This document shows, piece by piece, positions 50,668 through 60,429 of a stretch of 64,000 nt of DNA. Source of the DNA: Micromonospora pallida (GTDB lineage Bacteria > Actinomycetota > Actinomycetes > Mycobacteriales > Micromonosporaceae); contig NZ_FMHW01000002.1 in assembly GCF_900090325.1 (NCBI RefSeq), positions 868,001 through 932,000 on the forward strand. The letters are read 5' to 3'. Position 1 is the first letter of the stretch; each line of letters starts with the position of its first letter. A program made the translations under genes and the position numbers. Below the pieces are notes generated by a model that did not search any database, was not told where the DNA came from, and worked only from the letters and a program-made list of their open reading frames with translations.

Positions 50668-51701
50668 CCGTTACCGAGCCGACCCTCGTCGTCGTTCGCG
50701 GGAACTCTGGTAGCGGGAAGACGACCGCTGCCCGTGAGGCCCGTCGGCGCTACGGCCGTGGCATCGCACTCCTGGAACAGGACCACCTGCGTCGGATCGT
50801 GCTCCGCGAACATGACAGCTCACACATCGACCCGGTTGCTCCGGCGTTCATCACCGCGACCGCCCGCACTGCCCTCGACCTCGGCTACCACGTCATCCTC
50901 GAAGGCATCCTGCACACCGAACGGTACGCCGACGTCCTGCACCAGCTCATCGATAACCATCCCGGACCGGCTGCCGTGTTCTACCTGGACGTGTCCTTCG
51001 ACGAGACCGTCCGCCGCCACCTCAGCCGCGCTGAGCCCATCCCCGTCACCGCCGACGAGATGCGTGCCTGGTACGCCCACCGCGACCTGCTCGATGTCCC
51101 CGGTGAGACTGTCATTGCCGAGACCAGCACCTTCGAACAGACCGTCACCACGATCCTGCACACCAGCGGCCTCACCGCCGCGGCACCCCAGACGCCCTGT
51201 CCACGGCGCTGCCGGCACTGCGCCCGCAAATCCGACGAGTCCGCCGCCGCGGCGGCCTGCGAGGGATCTCAGCTGATGCCCGAGTCGGTCGTCGCCAGCG
51301 AGGTCCGGACCGGCGGCTGCCTGTGTGGGAAGATCCGGTTCACCGTGAGCGGCGAGCCCGACTATCCCCACGTCTGCAGCTGCATCCACTGCCAGAAGCG
51401 GGCCGGTGGGCCGATCCAGTCGTGGGTCAGCTTCCCGCTGGAGGGGCTGTGCTGGACCGGCGAAGGCGGCGAGCCGACGTGGTTCGACACGTTCCCGGGT
51501 GAGACCAAGCGAGGGTTCTGCGCCGTCTGTGGCAGCTCGGTGGCTGCGTTCGACTACGGCGACACGCTCATCGGCATCAACCTCAGCGCGCTGGACGGTC
51601 AGGACGACCCCCGCCTCGTCCCGGTCAATCAGTCCTTCCGCGACGACGCGGTCTCCTGGCTGCCTCAGGTCCCCGACACCCAGCACCGCACCGTCAGCTG
51701 A
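50664..51701 (+). CDS. P-loop kinase fused to a GFA/CENP-V-like zinc domain
   Basis: The 345-residue frame begins at a GTG overlapping the previous stop. Residues 1-175 form an AAA_33-type kinase (RGNSGSGKTTAAREA Walker A at 12-20, LLEQDHLRR, GYHVILEGIL). Residues 205-345 are a GFA domain with zinc ligands GGCLCGKIRF, HVCSCIHCQKRAGG and CAVCGSS. A GAGGGAT site and ATG 51276 lie at the junction, so the GFA half may originally have been, or still be, translated separately. The kinase could modify a small molecule or peptide; neither substrate is known. A hairpin ends the operon. Confidence 0.78.
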   Translation: MTVTEPTLVVVRGNSGSGKTTAAREARRRYGRGIALLEQDHLRRIVLREHDSSHIDPVAPAFITATARTALDLGYHVILEGILHTERYADVLHQLIDNHPGPAAVFYLDVSFDETVRRHLSRAEPIPVTADEMRAWYAHRDLLDVPGETVIAETSTFEQTVTTILHTSGLTAAAPQTPCPRRCRHCARKSDESAAAAACEGSQLMPESVVASEVRTGGCLCGKIRFTVSGEPDYPHVCSCIHCQKRAGGPIQSWVSFPLEGLCWTGEGGEPTWFDTFPGETKRGFCAVCGSSVAAFDYGDTLIGINLSALDGQDDPRLVPVNQSFRDDAVSWLPQVPDTQHRTVS

Positions 51702-51706
51702 CGTCC

Positions 51707-51741
51707 GGGTGGTGGGCGCTGTCTGACAGCGCCCACCACCC
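51707..51741. terminator. Terminator of the lanthipeptide operon
   Basis: GGGTGGTGGGCGCTG pairs perfectly with CAGCGCCCACCACCC around a TCTGA loop, six bases after the stop of the kinase-GFA gene. Confidence 0.88.
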
Positions 51742-51888
51742 GGCTGCGACCTGCTCACCGAGCGCAGCCAGCGAGGATTTCGACATGGTCGGGCAACCTC
51801 CACTCGACCGCCGAGGGTGGCCATCGATGTTGCGTTCAAGGTCAAAGCGGAGTGACATGAGTGAGAGATTCATGTTTGACTACCTCGC

Positions 51889-53760
51889 ATGCGACCTGCG
51901 GAAGCGCGTCTGACGATCGATGTCGGCCGGGCTGGGGTAGTGGCGGTCGTCGCTAGCCCGGACGGCGGGTGGACGCCGCTGACGTTCGAGGGCGGGCCGG
52001 TGTTGTCGAGCGCGGTGGTGGTGGCCGAGGACGGGTCCTTCCTGACGGGGCAAGCGGCGTGGCGAGCCGCATCGGTGCCTCCCGGCCGGTTTATCGCGTC
52101 GCCTATCGCTTCTGGTGACCAGGTGACCGTCAGCGATGTTCAGGTGGACTCGGTCGACGTTCTGGCCACAGTGTTGCGTCGGGTGGCCGAGGAGGCGGCG
52201 CGGCTGGTGGGTGGGCCGGTGGGTGAGGTGCGGTTGGTGGTGCCGGCGGGGTGGGGGCCTCGGCGGCGGACGTGGATGCGTCATGCCGCGCATCGGGCGG
52301 GGTTGGGGCAGCCCACCCTGGTGGAGGCTCCGGTCGCTGTCGCCGAGCACCTGGTGGCGGCTGGTACGCAGGTGGTGGTGGGCGCGTTCGTCGTGGTCTG
52401 TGACCTCGGCGCTGGCGCGGAGGTGACGGTGCTGCGGCGGGGCCCGACCGGGTTCGAGGTCCTGGCCACCCTCGCTGATGCGGACGTCGGTGGCGATGCC
52501 GTCGACCGGGACTTGGTCGACGCGCTGGCCGGAAGCAGCGGTGACAGCGGGCTTGGCGCGGCTGGTGACGGCCGGTGGGTGGTGCTGGCGAGCGTGCGGG
52601 CGGCGAAGGAGTCGTTGTCGTGGCATCCGGCGGTGACGGTTCCCCTGCCGTCGGGTGCCGGCGTGGTGGTGAACGGGGTGATGCTGGAGCAGGTGGCGTT
52701 GCCGGTGGTGGAGCGGGCGGGGCGCCTGACCGCGGAGGCGATCGCGGCGGCGGACCTGCTGCCCGACGACATCTCGGGCGTCTACTGCGTGGGCGGCACG
52801 TCCCTGCTGCCGATGACCGCTGCTGTGATCGGTGAGGCGGCGAAGGTGACACCGGTGGTCGTGAACGACCCGGTGACCGCGGCCGTGCGGGGGGCCGCCG
52901 GTGTGGGCATGCCCGCCCCGCCCGCCGAGGTCGCGGATGCGGTGGCGGTGCCGTCGGTGCGGCGGGCGGCGGCGATGGTGGTGCCGGGTTTCGTGTCGCT
53001 GGGCTTGGTGGCGCAGTTTCTGTTCACGGCGGAGTGGAACGGCGCGCTCGTGTACAGGTGGGCGTTGTTGAACTGGGGTGAGCTTGCCCTGGCCGCCGTG
53101 CTTGCGGTCGTCGCGGCGCTGAACGCCGGCACGGTCCTCGGCGCGTTGTCCGCTGCTCGTACCCCGTCTGCCGAGGGCAGCCGGTCGCAGGGTGGGCAGG
53201 TCGGCACGGGGATTCTCGCGGCGGTGTCGCTGGGTGTCGCGGTCGCGGGCATGTACGCGATCGTGGGAAGCCTGTACCTCGGCCTCGATGTGGGTCCGTT
53301 CCTGCGGTGGACGCTGCTGCCGGTCGCGCCGATGTTGGTGTGCGCGCTGGTGGCGGCGGTGGTCGCGGCGCGGGGATGGCGGACCCCGGCAGGCGGCTGG
53401 GCGGAGTTCCTGGCGTTCCCGAACGGCTCGGCGGTGACGGCGGCGGCCGGCATGGTGCTGGTGCAGTACTCGTTGACCGCGGACCGGTGGCCGGACATGG
53501 TGCTGTGGATCGACCTGGCCGGCCGGGTCGGCGGCGCTTTGCTGGGTGTCGCGGTGGTGATGGCGGTGGTGGGGCCGCTGATGCTGCGGCTGGTCCTGGC
53601 CGCGCCGGTGGCGGTGATCAGCGCGGCGATCGTCAGCTGGCGGGCGTCGGGCATCCTCGGGGCCGTCTACGCCATCGCGGCGGCAGTGTGGTGGCTGCAG
53701 CGGCTGTGGACCCGCGTCGTGCGCGCCACCCCGCCAGCCTCGATGAGGGCGGCCGGGTGA
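51889..53760 (+). CDS. Hsp70-like ATPase fused to a polytopic membrane domain
   Basis: The 623-residue protein starts at ATG 51889. Residues 1-340 are an actin-fold ATPase of DnaK type: LTIDVGRAGVVAVV (phosphate 1), VVCDLGAGAEVTVLRR (phosphate 2, about 165) and VYCVGGTSLLP (adenosine motif, about 298). The peptide-binding domain and lid of Hsp70 are absent. Instead about six hydrophobic segments follow from residue 362 to 605. It opens an operon with two membrane-tethered regulators. It probably acts as a nucleotide-dependent membrane sensor or assembly factor rather than a general chaperone, which is inference. Confidence 0.8.
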   Translation: MRPAEARLTIDVGRAGVVAVVASPDGGWTPLTFEGGPVLSSAVVVAEDGSFLTGQAAWRAASVPPGRFIASPIASGDQVTVSDVQVDSVDVLATVLRRVAEEAARLVGGPVGEVRLVVPAGWGPRRRTWMRHAAHRAGLGQPTLVEAPVAVAEHLVAAGTQVVVGAFVVVCDLGAGAEVTVLRRGPTGFEVLATLADADVGGDAVDRDLVDALAGSSGDSGLGAAGDGRWVVLASVRAAKESLSWHPAVTVPLPSGAGVVVNGVMLEQVALPVVERAGRLTAEAIAAADLLPDDISGVYCVGGTSLLPMTAAVIGEAAKVTPVVVNDPVTAAVRGAAGVGMPAPPAEVADAVAVPSVRRAAAMVVPGFVSLGLVAQFLFTAEWNGALVYRWALLNWGELALAAVLAVVAALNAGTVLGALSAARTPSAEGSRSQGGQVGTGILAAVSLGVAVAGMYAIVGSLYLGLDVGPFLRWTLLPVAPMLVCALVAAVVAARGWRTPAGGWAEFLAFPNGSAVTAAAGMVLVQYSLTADRWPDMVLWIDLAGRVGGALLGVAVVMAVVGPLMLRLVLAAPVAVISAAIVSWRASGILGAVYAIAAAVWWLQRLWTRVVRATPPASMRAAG

Positions 53761-53798
53761 TTGCGGCCCTACCAGCGGCCCGGGTGAGGTGATCAGCG

Positions 53799-55847
53799 GT
53801 GCGGTGGCCGCGGCAGGTCGCGTCCGTGATGGTGGTCGTGTTGCTGGTGGTGCTGCCTCCGGTGCTGCTGGTGCGCCTCGCCGGTTGGCCGCTGCCCTCC
53901 CGGCCCAGCCTGGCACAGTTGCAGCGGTGGGTGGCGGAACCGATAACCGCCCAGACCGTGACGGCGGCACTCACGATCGGTGGATGGCTGCTGTGGCTGC
54001 TGGTGGTCGCGGCGGTCGTCCTGCGTGTGCTGGCCCGGGTGAAGGCGGTCGCCCGGTGGATGCGGCGGGTGCCGCTTCCGACGCCGTTGCAGGCCACGGC
54101 TACCGGGCTCGCCGGAGTCGCGGTTTTCGGCACGAACGCCGCAACCGCCGCCCCCGTAGCGGACCAGCCCACGGCTACCGCCCCAGCCGCTGGTGATTCC
54201 CGTGAGCCGCTGGACGAGCGGGCCCCGGACCGGCAGGCCGGGGTGGCGGGGGTGGTGGTGCCGGGTGGCTGGATGCCCCGGGAGACTGCCGAGCAGATAG
54301 CCGCCGCTGGGGCGTTGCTGTGGCTGCGGCGCCGCCGCTTCTACCGGCCCGCCGCACCCGGCCCGCAACCACGTGACCCCGACCTGGCACCACTTCCCGC
54401 CGTTGTCGCCGTCGCCCAGACGGCCGTCACCACCGATACCGACCAGCAGGGTGACCACACCGGCCAGGACACCCCCGCAGTAGGTAGGCAGGACGGCGAT
54501 GAGCCGATTGTGGTGTTCCCTCCCGGCGGGGTGGGCCTGACCGGGCCGGGTGCGTCCGACGCTGCCCGAGGCATCCTGGTCACGTCCGCCCTTCAGGCGC
54601 TACGCGACCTGGCCTCGGCGATGCGGCTTGTCACCACCCGCGTCGACATCGACGCGCTCCTTGGCCCACACCCGCCGGTGTCCGCCGTGGCGGGAATCCA
54701 CGTGGTGCCGACACTCGACGACGCCCTCGCCGTGGTGGCATCGCAAACCCCTCCTGTGCCCCCACACCCGGGCGAGGGCCAGAAGACGAGTCGCGGCAGG
54801 CTTTTGCTGCTCACCCACGCCCCGGTCAACGGCTCTCTCGTGGCGGCTACCGCCGACAGCGACGTCGCCTTGATCGTGGTCGGGGAGTATCCCGCCGGTG
54901 AGGCCTGGAGTGTGGATCCGTCCGGGCGTATCCGCAGCCCTCACAGCCCCGATGTCCGCCGCCGTATGTGTGTGCTGGACCGGGCGGCGGTCAGGGACAT
55001 TCTCACGGTGATCAGCCCGCCCGAGGCCATCACCATCGGAGGTTCGCTCACCCAGCCGTCTCCGCCGCCGTTGCTGCCACATCCCCGAAGCCCCGCCCGA
55101 AACCCGAACCACCAGACCGGCAGCGACGCCCGACGATCGGACCCGTCGACGGTGCGGCTGCGGGTCCTGGGCGGTGTCAGCGTCTCCTTCCAGGACACGG
55201 CGGTGACGATCCGCCGTAGCGCCGCCCTGCAGGCCCTCGTCTTCCTCGCGGTCCACCCGGACGGCGTCACCGGACGGGACCTGGTCGAAGCGATCTGGCC
55301 GGGCCTGCCCGCCCACCGGGTCACCGGCCGTCTCTACACGACGATGAGCGACCTCCGTAAGGCGATACGCGACACCTGCGGTATGGCACTCATCGAGCAT
55401 GCCGACGACCGCTACCGGCTCAGCCCCGACCTGGACGTCGACCTGTGGCGGCTGCACCACGCGGTACAGCAGGCCACGACCGCCCTCACCGACCGGCCGC
55501 AAGCCTGGCAGGCGGTCATCGACCAGTTCGACGGTGCCCTCGCCGACGGGTACGCCTGGCCGTGGCTTGACGCGCATCGTGAGGTCGTCCGCCGGCACGT
55601 CATCGATGCCCACGTCGCCCTGGCGGACGCGCAGCCCGATCGCCGCCAGGCGCTGGCGCTGCTGCAGGACGCGATCCGCGTCGACCCCTACAACGAGCAC
55701 CTGCACCAACGAGCGGCACAAATCCTGGCAGCCCTCGGTGACCAAGTCGCGGCGAGCGACCTTCTCGACGCCTACGGCAAGCGGCTCGCCCACGCCGGGC
55801 TCACCGCCACCGATCTTCCTCCTGAGGCGGGGCGCGCAGTGCGGTGA
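53799..55847 (+). CDS. Membrane-anchored SARP/BTAD regulator 1
   Basis: The 682-residue protein starts at GTG 53799. Two membrane segments lie at about 8-28 and 56-80, followed by a third weak one near 105-120 and a long Pro/Ala/Asp-rich stretch. A middle domain (VFPPGGVGLTGPGASDAARGILV, LLLLTHAPVN, ALIVVGEY) is shared with the next gene. The C-terminus has an OmpR/SARP winged helix (VRLRVLGGVSVSF, ALQALVFLAVHPDGVTGRDLVEAIWPG) and a BTAD domain (DVDLWRLHHAVQQA, DPYNEHLHQRAAQILAAL). It appears to be a DNA-binding regulator tethered to the membrane. Confidence 0.82.
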   Translation: MRWPRQVASVMVVVLLVVLPPVLLVRLAGWPLPSRPSLAQLQRWVAEPITAQTVTAALTIGGWLLWLLVVAAVVLRVLARVKAVARWMRRVPLPTPLQATATGLAGVAVFGTNAATAAPVADQPTATAPAAGDSREPLDERAPDRQAGVAGVVVPGGWMPRETAEQIAAAGALLWLRRRRFYRPAAPGPQPRDPDLAPLPAVVAVAQTAVTTDTDQQGDHTGQDTPAVGRQDGDEPIVVFPPGGVGLTGPGASDAARGILVTSALQALRDLASAMRLVTTRVDIDALLGPHPPVSAVAGIHVVPTLDDALAVVASQTPPVPPHPGEGQKTSRGRLLLLTHAPVNGSLVAATADSDVALIVVGEYPAGEAWSVDPSGRIRSPHSPDVRRRMCVLDRAAVRDILTVISPPEAITIGGSLTQPSPPPLLPHPRSPARNPNHQTGSDARRSDPSTVRLRVLGGVSVSFQDTAVTIRRSAALQALVFLAVHPDGVTGRDLVEAIWPGLPAHRVTGRLYTTMSDLRKAIRDTCGMALIEHADDRYRLSPDLDVDLWRLHHAVQQATTALTDRPQAWQAVIDQFDGALADGYAWPWLDAHREVVRRHVIDAHVALADAQPDRRQALALLQDAIRVDPYNEHLHQRAAQILAALGDQVAASDLLDAYGKRLAHAGLTATDLPPEAGRAVR

Positions 55848-56096
55848 ACGGCTGACGGCAGCCATCCATCGCTGCCGAGGGCAGGTCCATCGACGCATCC
55901 GATGCCCGAACGCGTTGGCGTGACAGGCCGCTGAGCTGGGGTTGTAAGGCCGTGTGAGGTGCTGTAAGCCCGCCAACCGTGTCCTGGCGGCACCCTGCGG
56001 TCATACCGTCGATGGCACCGCACATTCCCCTGTCACCGGCGGAGCCGCACCCTCCCGCCGGACTGTTTCTCACACCCCTGTCGAAGGAGGCACCCT

Positions 56097-58853
56097 GTGG
56101 CGCGTCCGTCTGCTCTGGCCCGGGCCACGGCAGTGACCGTCCTCGTGACCGTGGTACCGGCCATCCTGATACGCGTCGGCGGCGACGCTGTCCCGCGTCC
56201 CTCGATGGCCCTGCTGCGGGCGTGGATTCACCAGCCCCTGACTCCCGGCTTCCTGGCCGTGGTCGTCCTGGTCGCGGCGTGGCTGGTGTGGGCGCTGCTG
56301 GCCACCGCCGTCGCGGTTCGCCTCTACGTCGCCGCCACCCGCCTTACGCGGTGGCTGCCGCCGATTCACCTGCCCCGGCCGCTGCAGGGCCTGACTGCGG
56401 CGGTCCTCGGGGCCTCCGCCATCACCACCAGTGGTGTGGCCGCGCACGCCGCGCCCGCACCGGCTACGGCGACGCTCCACGATCCCGCACCGGATGCCGC
56501 GCGCTCGGCATCCGACACCCGGGCGGGCGACCGTACGGTTGCCGATGGCAGCCCCACCCACAAGGTGCGGCGCGGCGAGTCACTGTCCACGATTGCGGCG
56601 CATCGCCTCGGCGACCGCGACCGCTGGGACGACATCTTCGCCCTCAACCGCGGCACCCGCTTTCCCACCGGCGGCACCCTCACCGACCCGGACCTGATCC
56701 GTCCCGGCTGGGTCCTCGACCTGCCCGCCAGCACCGCTACGCGGCCTGCGCCACCCCTAGCGAAGCCGCCCACGTCCGCGCCGCCGGCCACTCCCCACGA
56801 CTCGGCCCCCGCCACTCCGCGCAGCGGCAACCCCGCCGGCGAGAACACGTCCGAGGCACCCTCGGCGCCACCAGCAACCTCCCCGACAACAGTGGTGACC
56901 AGCCCGACGGCCGGTTCGCCGGCCGCCCATCCGATGCCCGACCTGTCGTCTGCTCCGGCCCCACCCTGCGGTGTCCAGGTCGGTCGCAGCGGCTGGATCG
57001 ACCTCGGCTTAGCGACCGCGGTGCTAGCGGCTGTCGCCCTGGTCTGGGCGCACCGCCGCCGCCGATACCACCCACGCCCGCCAACGCCACTGCTACGTCT
57101 GGACGATCCGAGCGTGGCACCGATGCCCCCGCTGGTCACCGGCATCCGCCGCGCGCTGCGCCACCTGGCCGCCGCAGCGACACCAACCACCCAGCCGGGC
57201 ACGGACCCCAGCACACCCGGCAGCGAGCCCGACCGGACCGGCCTGCCCTCCGACATGCTTCACCCCGAGCAGACTCCGAGCCCGCTCACGCCCGCGTTGA
57301 CCAACCACCTGGGCGACATGTGGCCCCCGTCCGGGCTGGGGGTCACCGGACCCGGAGCCGAGGCGGCAGCCCGAGGTTTCCTGGTCGCCGCGCTCGCCGC
57401 CGGCGGCACCGACGAACCCTACGAGCGCGCCCACGTCGTTATCTCTTCCACCGCCCTGTCCACGCTGCTGGCATCGGCCGCGACCGTGCCCGACACACCA
57501 CGGCTGACGATCACCCACCGGCAGACCGACGCGGTGACGCTTCTGGAAGAGGAGATCCTGCACCGTGCCCGCTGGTGCGCCGATCACGACGTCGACACCG
57601 TCGCCGAGCTGCGCGACGCCGACGGCCTCGCCGCACCGCTGCCGCCGCTGCTGGTCATCGCCGACGTCGACGACGTTCCTGACGAGCGCGCCGTCTCCAC
57701 GTTGCTCACCCAGGGGCAGCGTCTCGACATCCACGGCGTCCTACTCGGTGCCTGGCCGAACGGCGACACCGTTATCGTCGCCGACGACGGGACCACTCGC
57801 CCCGCTGACGGCAACGCCCACGGTGGTGGCCGCCACCTCGCCGACGTCGGCCGGCTCAACGTCATAGATCCGGACGACGCTGCCGACCTGCTCCGAGTCC
57901 TCGCCGAGTCCCACACCGGCGAATCCCCGCCGCCACCCGCCGACCCCTCGCCACCTGACAGCGACGATCACCAGGCTGACGACGGCGAGCCGGCACCTGC
58001 CGACGAGGCGAACCCCACCGACGACAAGCACCCCGACCTCGACGTGGACGACGCCTCGCCGCACCCGGCCCCTGCCAGCGACGGACCAGGACGCGTCGAG
58101 GTGCAGGTACTCGGGGACGCCCGGATCGTCGACATGGACACCACCCAGCCGCTGCGCGGCAAGTCCCTGGAACTGCTGGTCTACCTGGCCGCCCGAGGCG
58201 GCACCGCGAGTCAGGAGGCAATCCTGGAGGACCTGCTACCCGACGCCGCCACGAGCAAGGCACCCCACCGGCTGCACACCTACGTCTACAACCTGCGCCG
58301 CGTCCTCAAACGCACCGGCGGCTCCACCACGTACCTGTCCCACCCCGACCGGCGGTACATCCTGCACCGGGAGACGGTCGACGTGGACCTGTGGCGAATG
58401 AGCGATGCCCTCGACCAGGCCAACCGCGCCACCACCGCCGCCGACCGCATCGCCGCCCTACGCCGCGCCATCGACACCTACCAGGGACCCCTCGCTGGCG
58501 ACAAGGGCTACGAATGGATCGAGCCCTACCGGGAGGCCGTTCAACGGCAGGCCGTCGACGCCACGCTCGCGCTGGCCGACGCCCTGCACGACCAGCCCCG
58601 CGAGGCACTCGCCGCGCTCACCACCGCCATCGGACACCACCCGTACGCCGAGGCGCTGTACCAGGCAGCAATGCGCGCCCACGCCACCCTCGGCGACGCC
58701 GCCGCGATCCGTGACCTGCACCGCCAACTCGCCCGCGCCCTCGACGAGATCGACACCGATGTCAGCGACGACACGGCCACCCTCGCGACCACCCTGATCA
58801 ACCGACTACAGCGCGGCCCGCGCCTCGCCGAACAGGACGGGGCGGTCCGATGA
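56097..58853 (+). CDS. Membrane-anchored LysM-SARP/BTAD regulator 2
   Basis: The 918-residue protein starts at GTG 56097 after a strong GAAGGAGG. Membrane segments lie at about 10-28 and 50-75, and near 100-122. A LysM domain (HKVRRGESLSTIAAHRLGD, FALNRG, IRPGWVLDLP) follows at 153-208. A further membrane segment lies near 302-320. The middle domain (PSGLGVTGPGAEAAARGFLVAAL, LLVIADVDDV) matches regulator 1. The C-terminus has a SARP winged helix and BTAD (VEVQVLGDARIVD, EAILEDLLPD, VDVDLWRMSDAL). The layout suggests a cell-wall sensor coupled to an intracellular DNA-binding domain. Confidence 0.84.
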   Translation: MARPSALARATAVTVLVTVVPAILIRVGGDAVPRPSMALLRAWIHQPLTPGFLAVVVLVAAWLVWALLATAVAVRLYVAATRLTRWLPPIHLPRPLQGLTAAVLGASAITTSGVAAHAAPAPATATLHDPAPDAARSASDTRAGDRTVADGSPTHKVRRGESLSTIAAHRLGDRDRWDDIFALNRGTRFPTGGTLTDPDLIRPGWVLDLPASTATRPAPPLAKPPTSAPPATPHDSAPATPRSGNPAGENTSEAPSAPPATSPTTVVTSPTAGSPAAHPMPDLSSAPAPPCGVQVGRSGWIDLGLATAVLAAVALVWAHRRRRYHPRPPTPLLRLDDPSVAPMPPLVTGIRRALRHLAAAATPTTQPGTDPSTPGSEPDRTGLPSDMLHPEQTPSPLTPALTNHLGDMWPPSGLGVTGPGAEAAARGFLVAALAAGGTDEPYERAHVVISSTALSTLLASAATVPDTPRLTITHRQTDAVTLLEEEILHRARWCADHDVDTVAELRDADGLAAPLPPLLVIADVDDVPDERAVSTLLTQGQRLDIHGVLLGAWPNGDTVIVADDGTTRPADGNAHGGGRHLADVGRLNVIDPDDAADLLRVLAESHTGESPPPPADPSPPDSDDHQADDGEPAPADEANPTDDKHPDLDVDDASPHPAPASDGPGRVEVQVLGDARIVDMDTTQPLRGKSLELLVYLAARGGTASQEAILEDLLPDAATSKAPHRLHTYVYNLRRVLKRTGGSTTYLSHPDRRYILHRETVDVDLWRMSDALDQANRATTAADRIAALRRAIDTYQGPLAGDKGYEWIEPYREAVQRQAVDATLALADALHDQPREALAALTTAIGHHPYAEALYQAAMRAHATLGDAAAIRDLHRQLARALDEIDTDVSDDTATLATTLINRLQRGPRLAEQDGAVR

Positions 58854-60256
58854 CCGGCACCTACACGGGTCGGACCCGCGCCACCGGCAGACCTTGGCAA
58901 CCGCCCGGGCTCCTCGGCACGCCCCCAGCTCGACTCAGCCACCAGCCGGCCATAGGCCAGCTCGACGCCGAGTTGACGCACGCCGTACGGCGAGCCGCCC
59001 AGATGCGGGCCATCTTCTACGTCGTCGTGCTGCTCGTCGCGCTCACCGGGCAGGTCACCGGCGCCACCCAGAAACTCGACATCCCGCTACTCATCGCGAT
59101 CCCCGCAGTGGGCGCCCTGGAACTGGGCGGCGTCGTGGTGATGGCCAACGCCGACGTGCGCCGCCGCCTCGGTGAAAGCGCGCTCGCCTCCCGGATGCTG
59201 TCCGCCGCCATCGCGGCCGGCGCGACAGCATTCAACTGGCTGGCCCACGACAACCACCTCCTCGGCGGGTTCTTCGCCGGCATGTCCGCCCTCGGATACC
59301 TGGTCTGGCTGACGCACGTCGAGAACGTCCGCCGGGACCGACTCCGGGCGATCGGAGCCCTACCGGCCACCACACCGTCCTACGAGCCGCTCGGCCACTG
59401 GCTGCGCCACCCACTGATCACCCGACGAGCCCGGTCCATGGCCAAAGCCGACCCAGGGCTCGGCCTCTACGGGTCACTCGACGCCGCGCGCACGGCCCTG
59501 CGCCGCGAACACCGCAACGCCGCGATCGCCAAGATCCTCCGCCGCAAGATCAGAACAGCGGTCGACCCCACCACCGCCACCATCGCCGTGCACGTCTACG
59601 ACCTCGACCAGATCGCCGCCCGGCTGGCCGACACCGCCGACTACGACGGCCTCACCACCCTCATCGCCGCCGACCTGACCCCCGCACGGATCGCCAGCGG
59701 GCCCGAACGACGTCCGCGTCGGATCGTCAGCTGGTGTTCTTCACGGCTCGGGCGTCCCGGCACGGTGACCGAACCCCTGCCCAAGGACGATTCTCCTGTG
59801 GGCGGCCTCGTCGAGCCGGAACGACTGGCACCCGCCACCGAAGGGCGGCGACATCGACAGGTCGCCGGCGGTCCCGGATCCGACCTACCCGAGCCGCCGG
59901 CCGCAACGGCGACCGAGCATGTCGTTGACGACGCGGCCCCGAAGCCACCGCAGCGCGATCTGGCTCCAGACGGGGCGAAACGAACGGTGGACGGTGCGTC
60001 ACCAGTCGGCCCTGAGGAGCCGAAAGCCTTCCGGGGCGACACTGACCACGATTGGGACGAAACGTCAACGCCAGCCAAAGCCGAGGAGCGGTCCGAGGGC
60101 CCGACCGACACCGTCGCCGCGGTCGCCTACTGGCTTAACGTCGACCCGCGGATGAGGTTGGACGAAATCGCCCGGCGGATCGGCCGATCGGAACGTACCG
60201 TCCGCCGTAACCTACCTCCGGGCTTCCGCCGGTCGAGCGTGCGTGACCGACCCTAG
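58850..60256 (+). CDS. Four-span membrane protein with C-terminal helix-turn-helix (DUF2637-like)
   Basis: The 468-residue protein starts in an ATGA overlap with regulator 2. Four hydrophobic segments at about 53-70, 78-97, 115-130 and 136-152 resemble DUF2637/Spd-like proteins of actinomycetes. A basic region (HPLITRRARSMAKADPGLGLYG, ALRREHRNAAIAKILRRK) and an acidic disordered linker (290-415) follow. The end is a small HTH (PRMRLDEIARRIGRSERTVRRNLP). It is the last gene of the membrane Hsp70/SARP operon and could tie DNA to the membrane. Confidence 0.78.
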   Translation: MTGTYTGRTRATGRPWQPPGLLGTPPARLSHQPAIGQLDAELTHAVRRAAQMRAIFYVVVLLVALTGQVTGATQKLDIPLLIAIPAVGALELGGVVVMANADVRRRLGESALASRMLSAAIAAGATAFNWLAHDNHLLGGFFAGMSALGYLVWLTHVENVRRDRLRAIGALPATTPSYEPLGHWLRHPLITRRARSMAKADPGLGLYGSLDAARTALRREHRNAAIAKILRRKIRTAVDPTTATIAVHVYDLDQIAARLADTADYDGLTTLIAADLTPARIASGPERRPRRIVSWCSSRLGRPGTVTEPLPKDDSPVGGLVEPERLAPATEGRRHRQVAGGPGSDLPEPPAATATEHVVDDAAPKPPQRDLAPDGAKRTVDGASPVGPEEPKAFRGDTDHDWDETSTPAKAEERSEGPTDTVAAVAYWLNVDPRMRLDEIARRIGRSERTVRRNLPPGFRRSSVRDRP

Positions 60257-60429
60257 GTTCACGAGCGTTAGCGGGCAGGCGGTGCTGCCCTGAAGACTCA
60301 GGGCAGGCGTTGTTTCGGCCACGGAAACTACGGCGAGGCATGTCTGGGGTCTGACTCCTTCCCGGCGTCAGGCTTGGTGGGCGTGGGGCGAGTGATCCCG
60401 ATGGTGCGGCGACTGTCCATGATGGTGCG

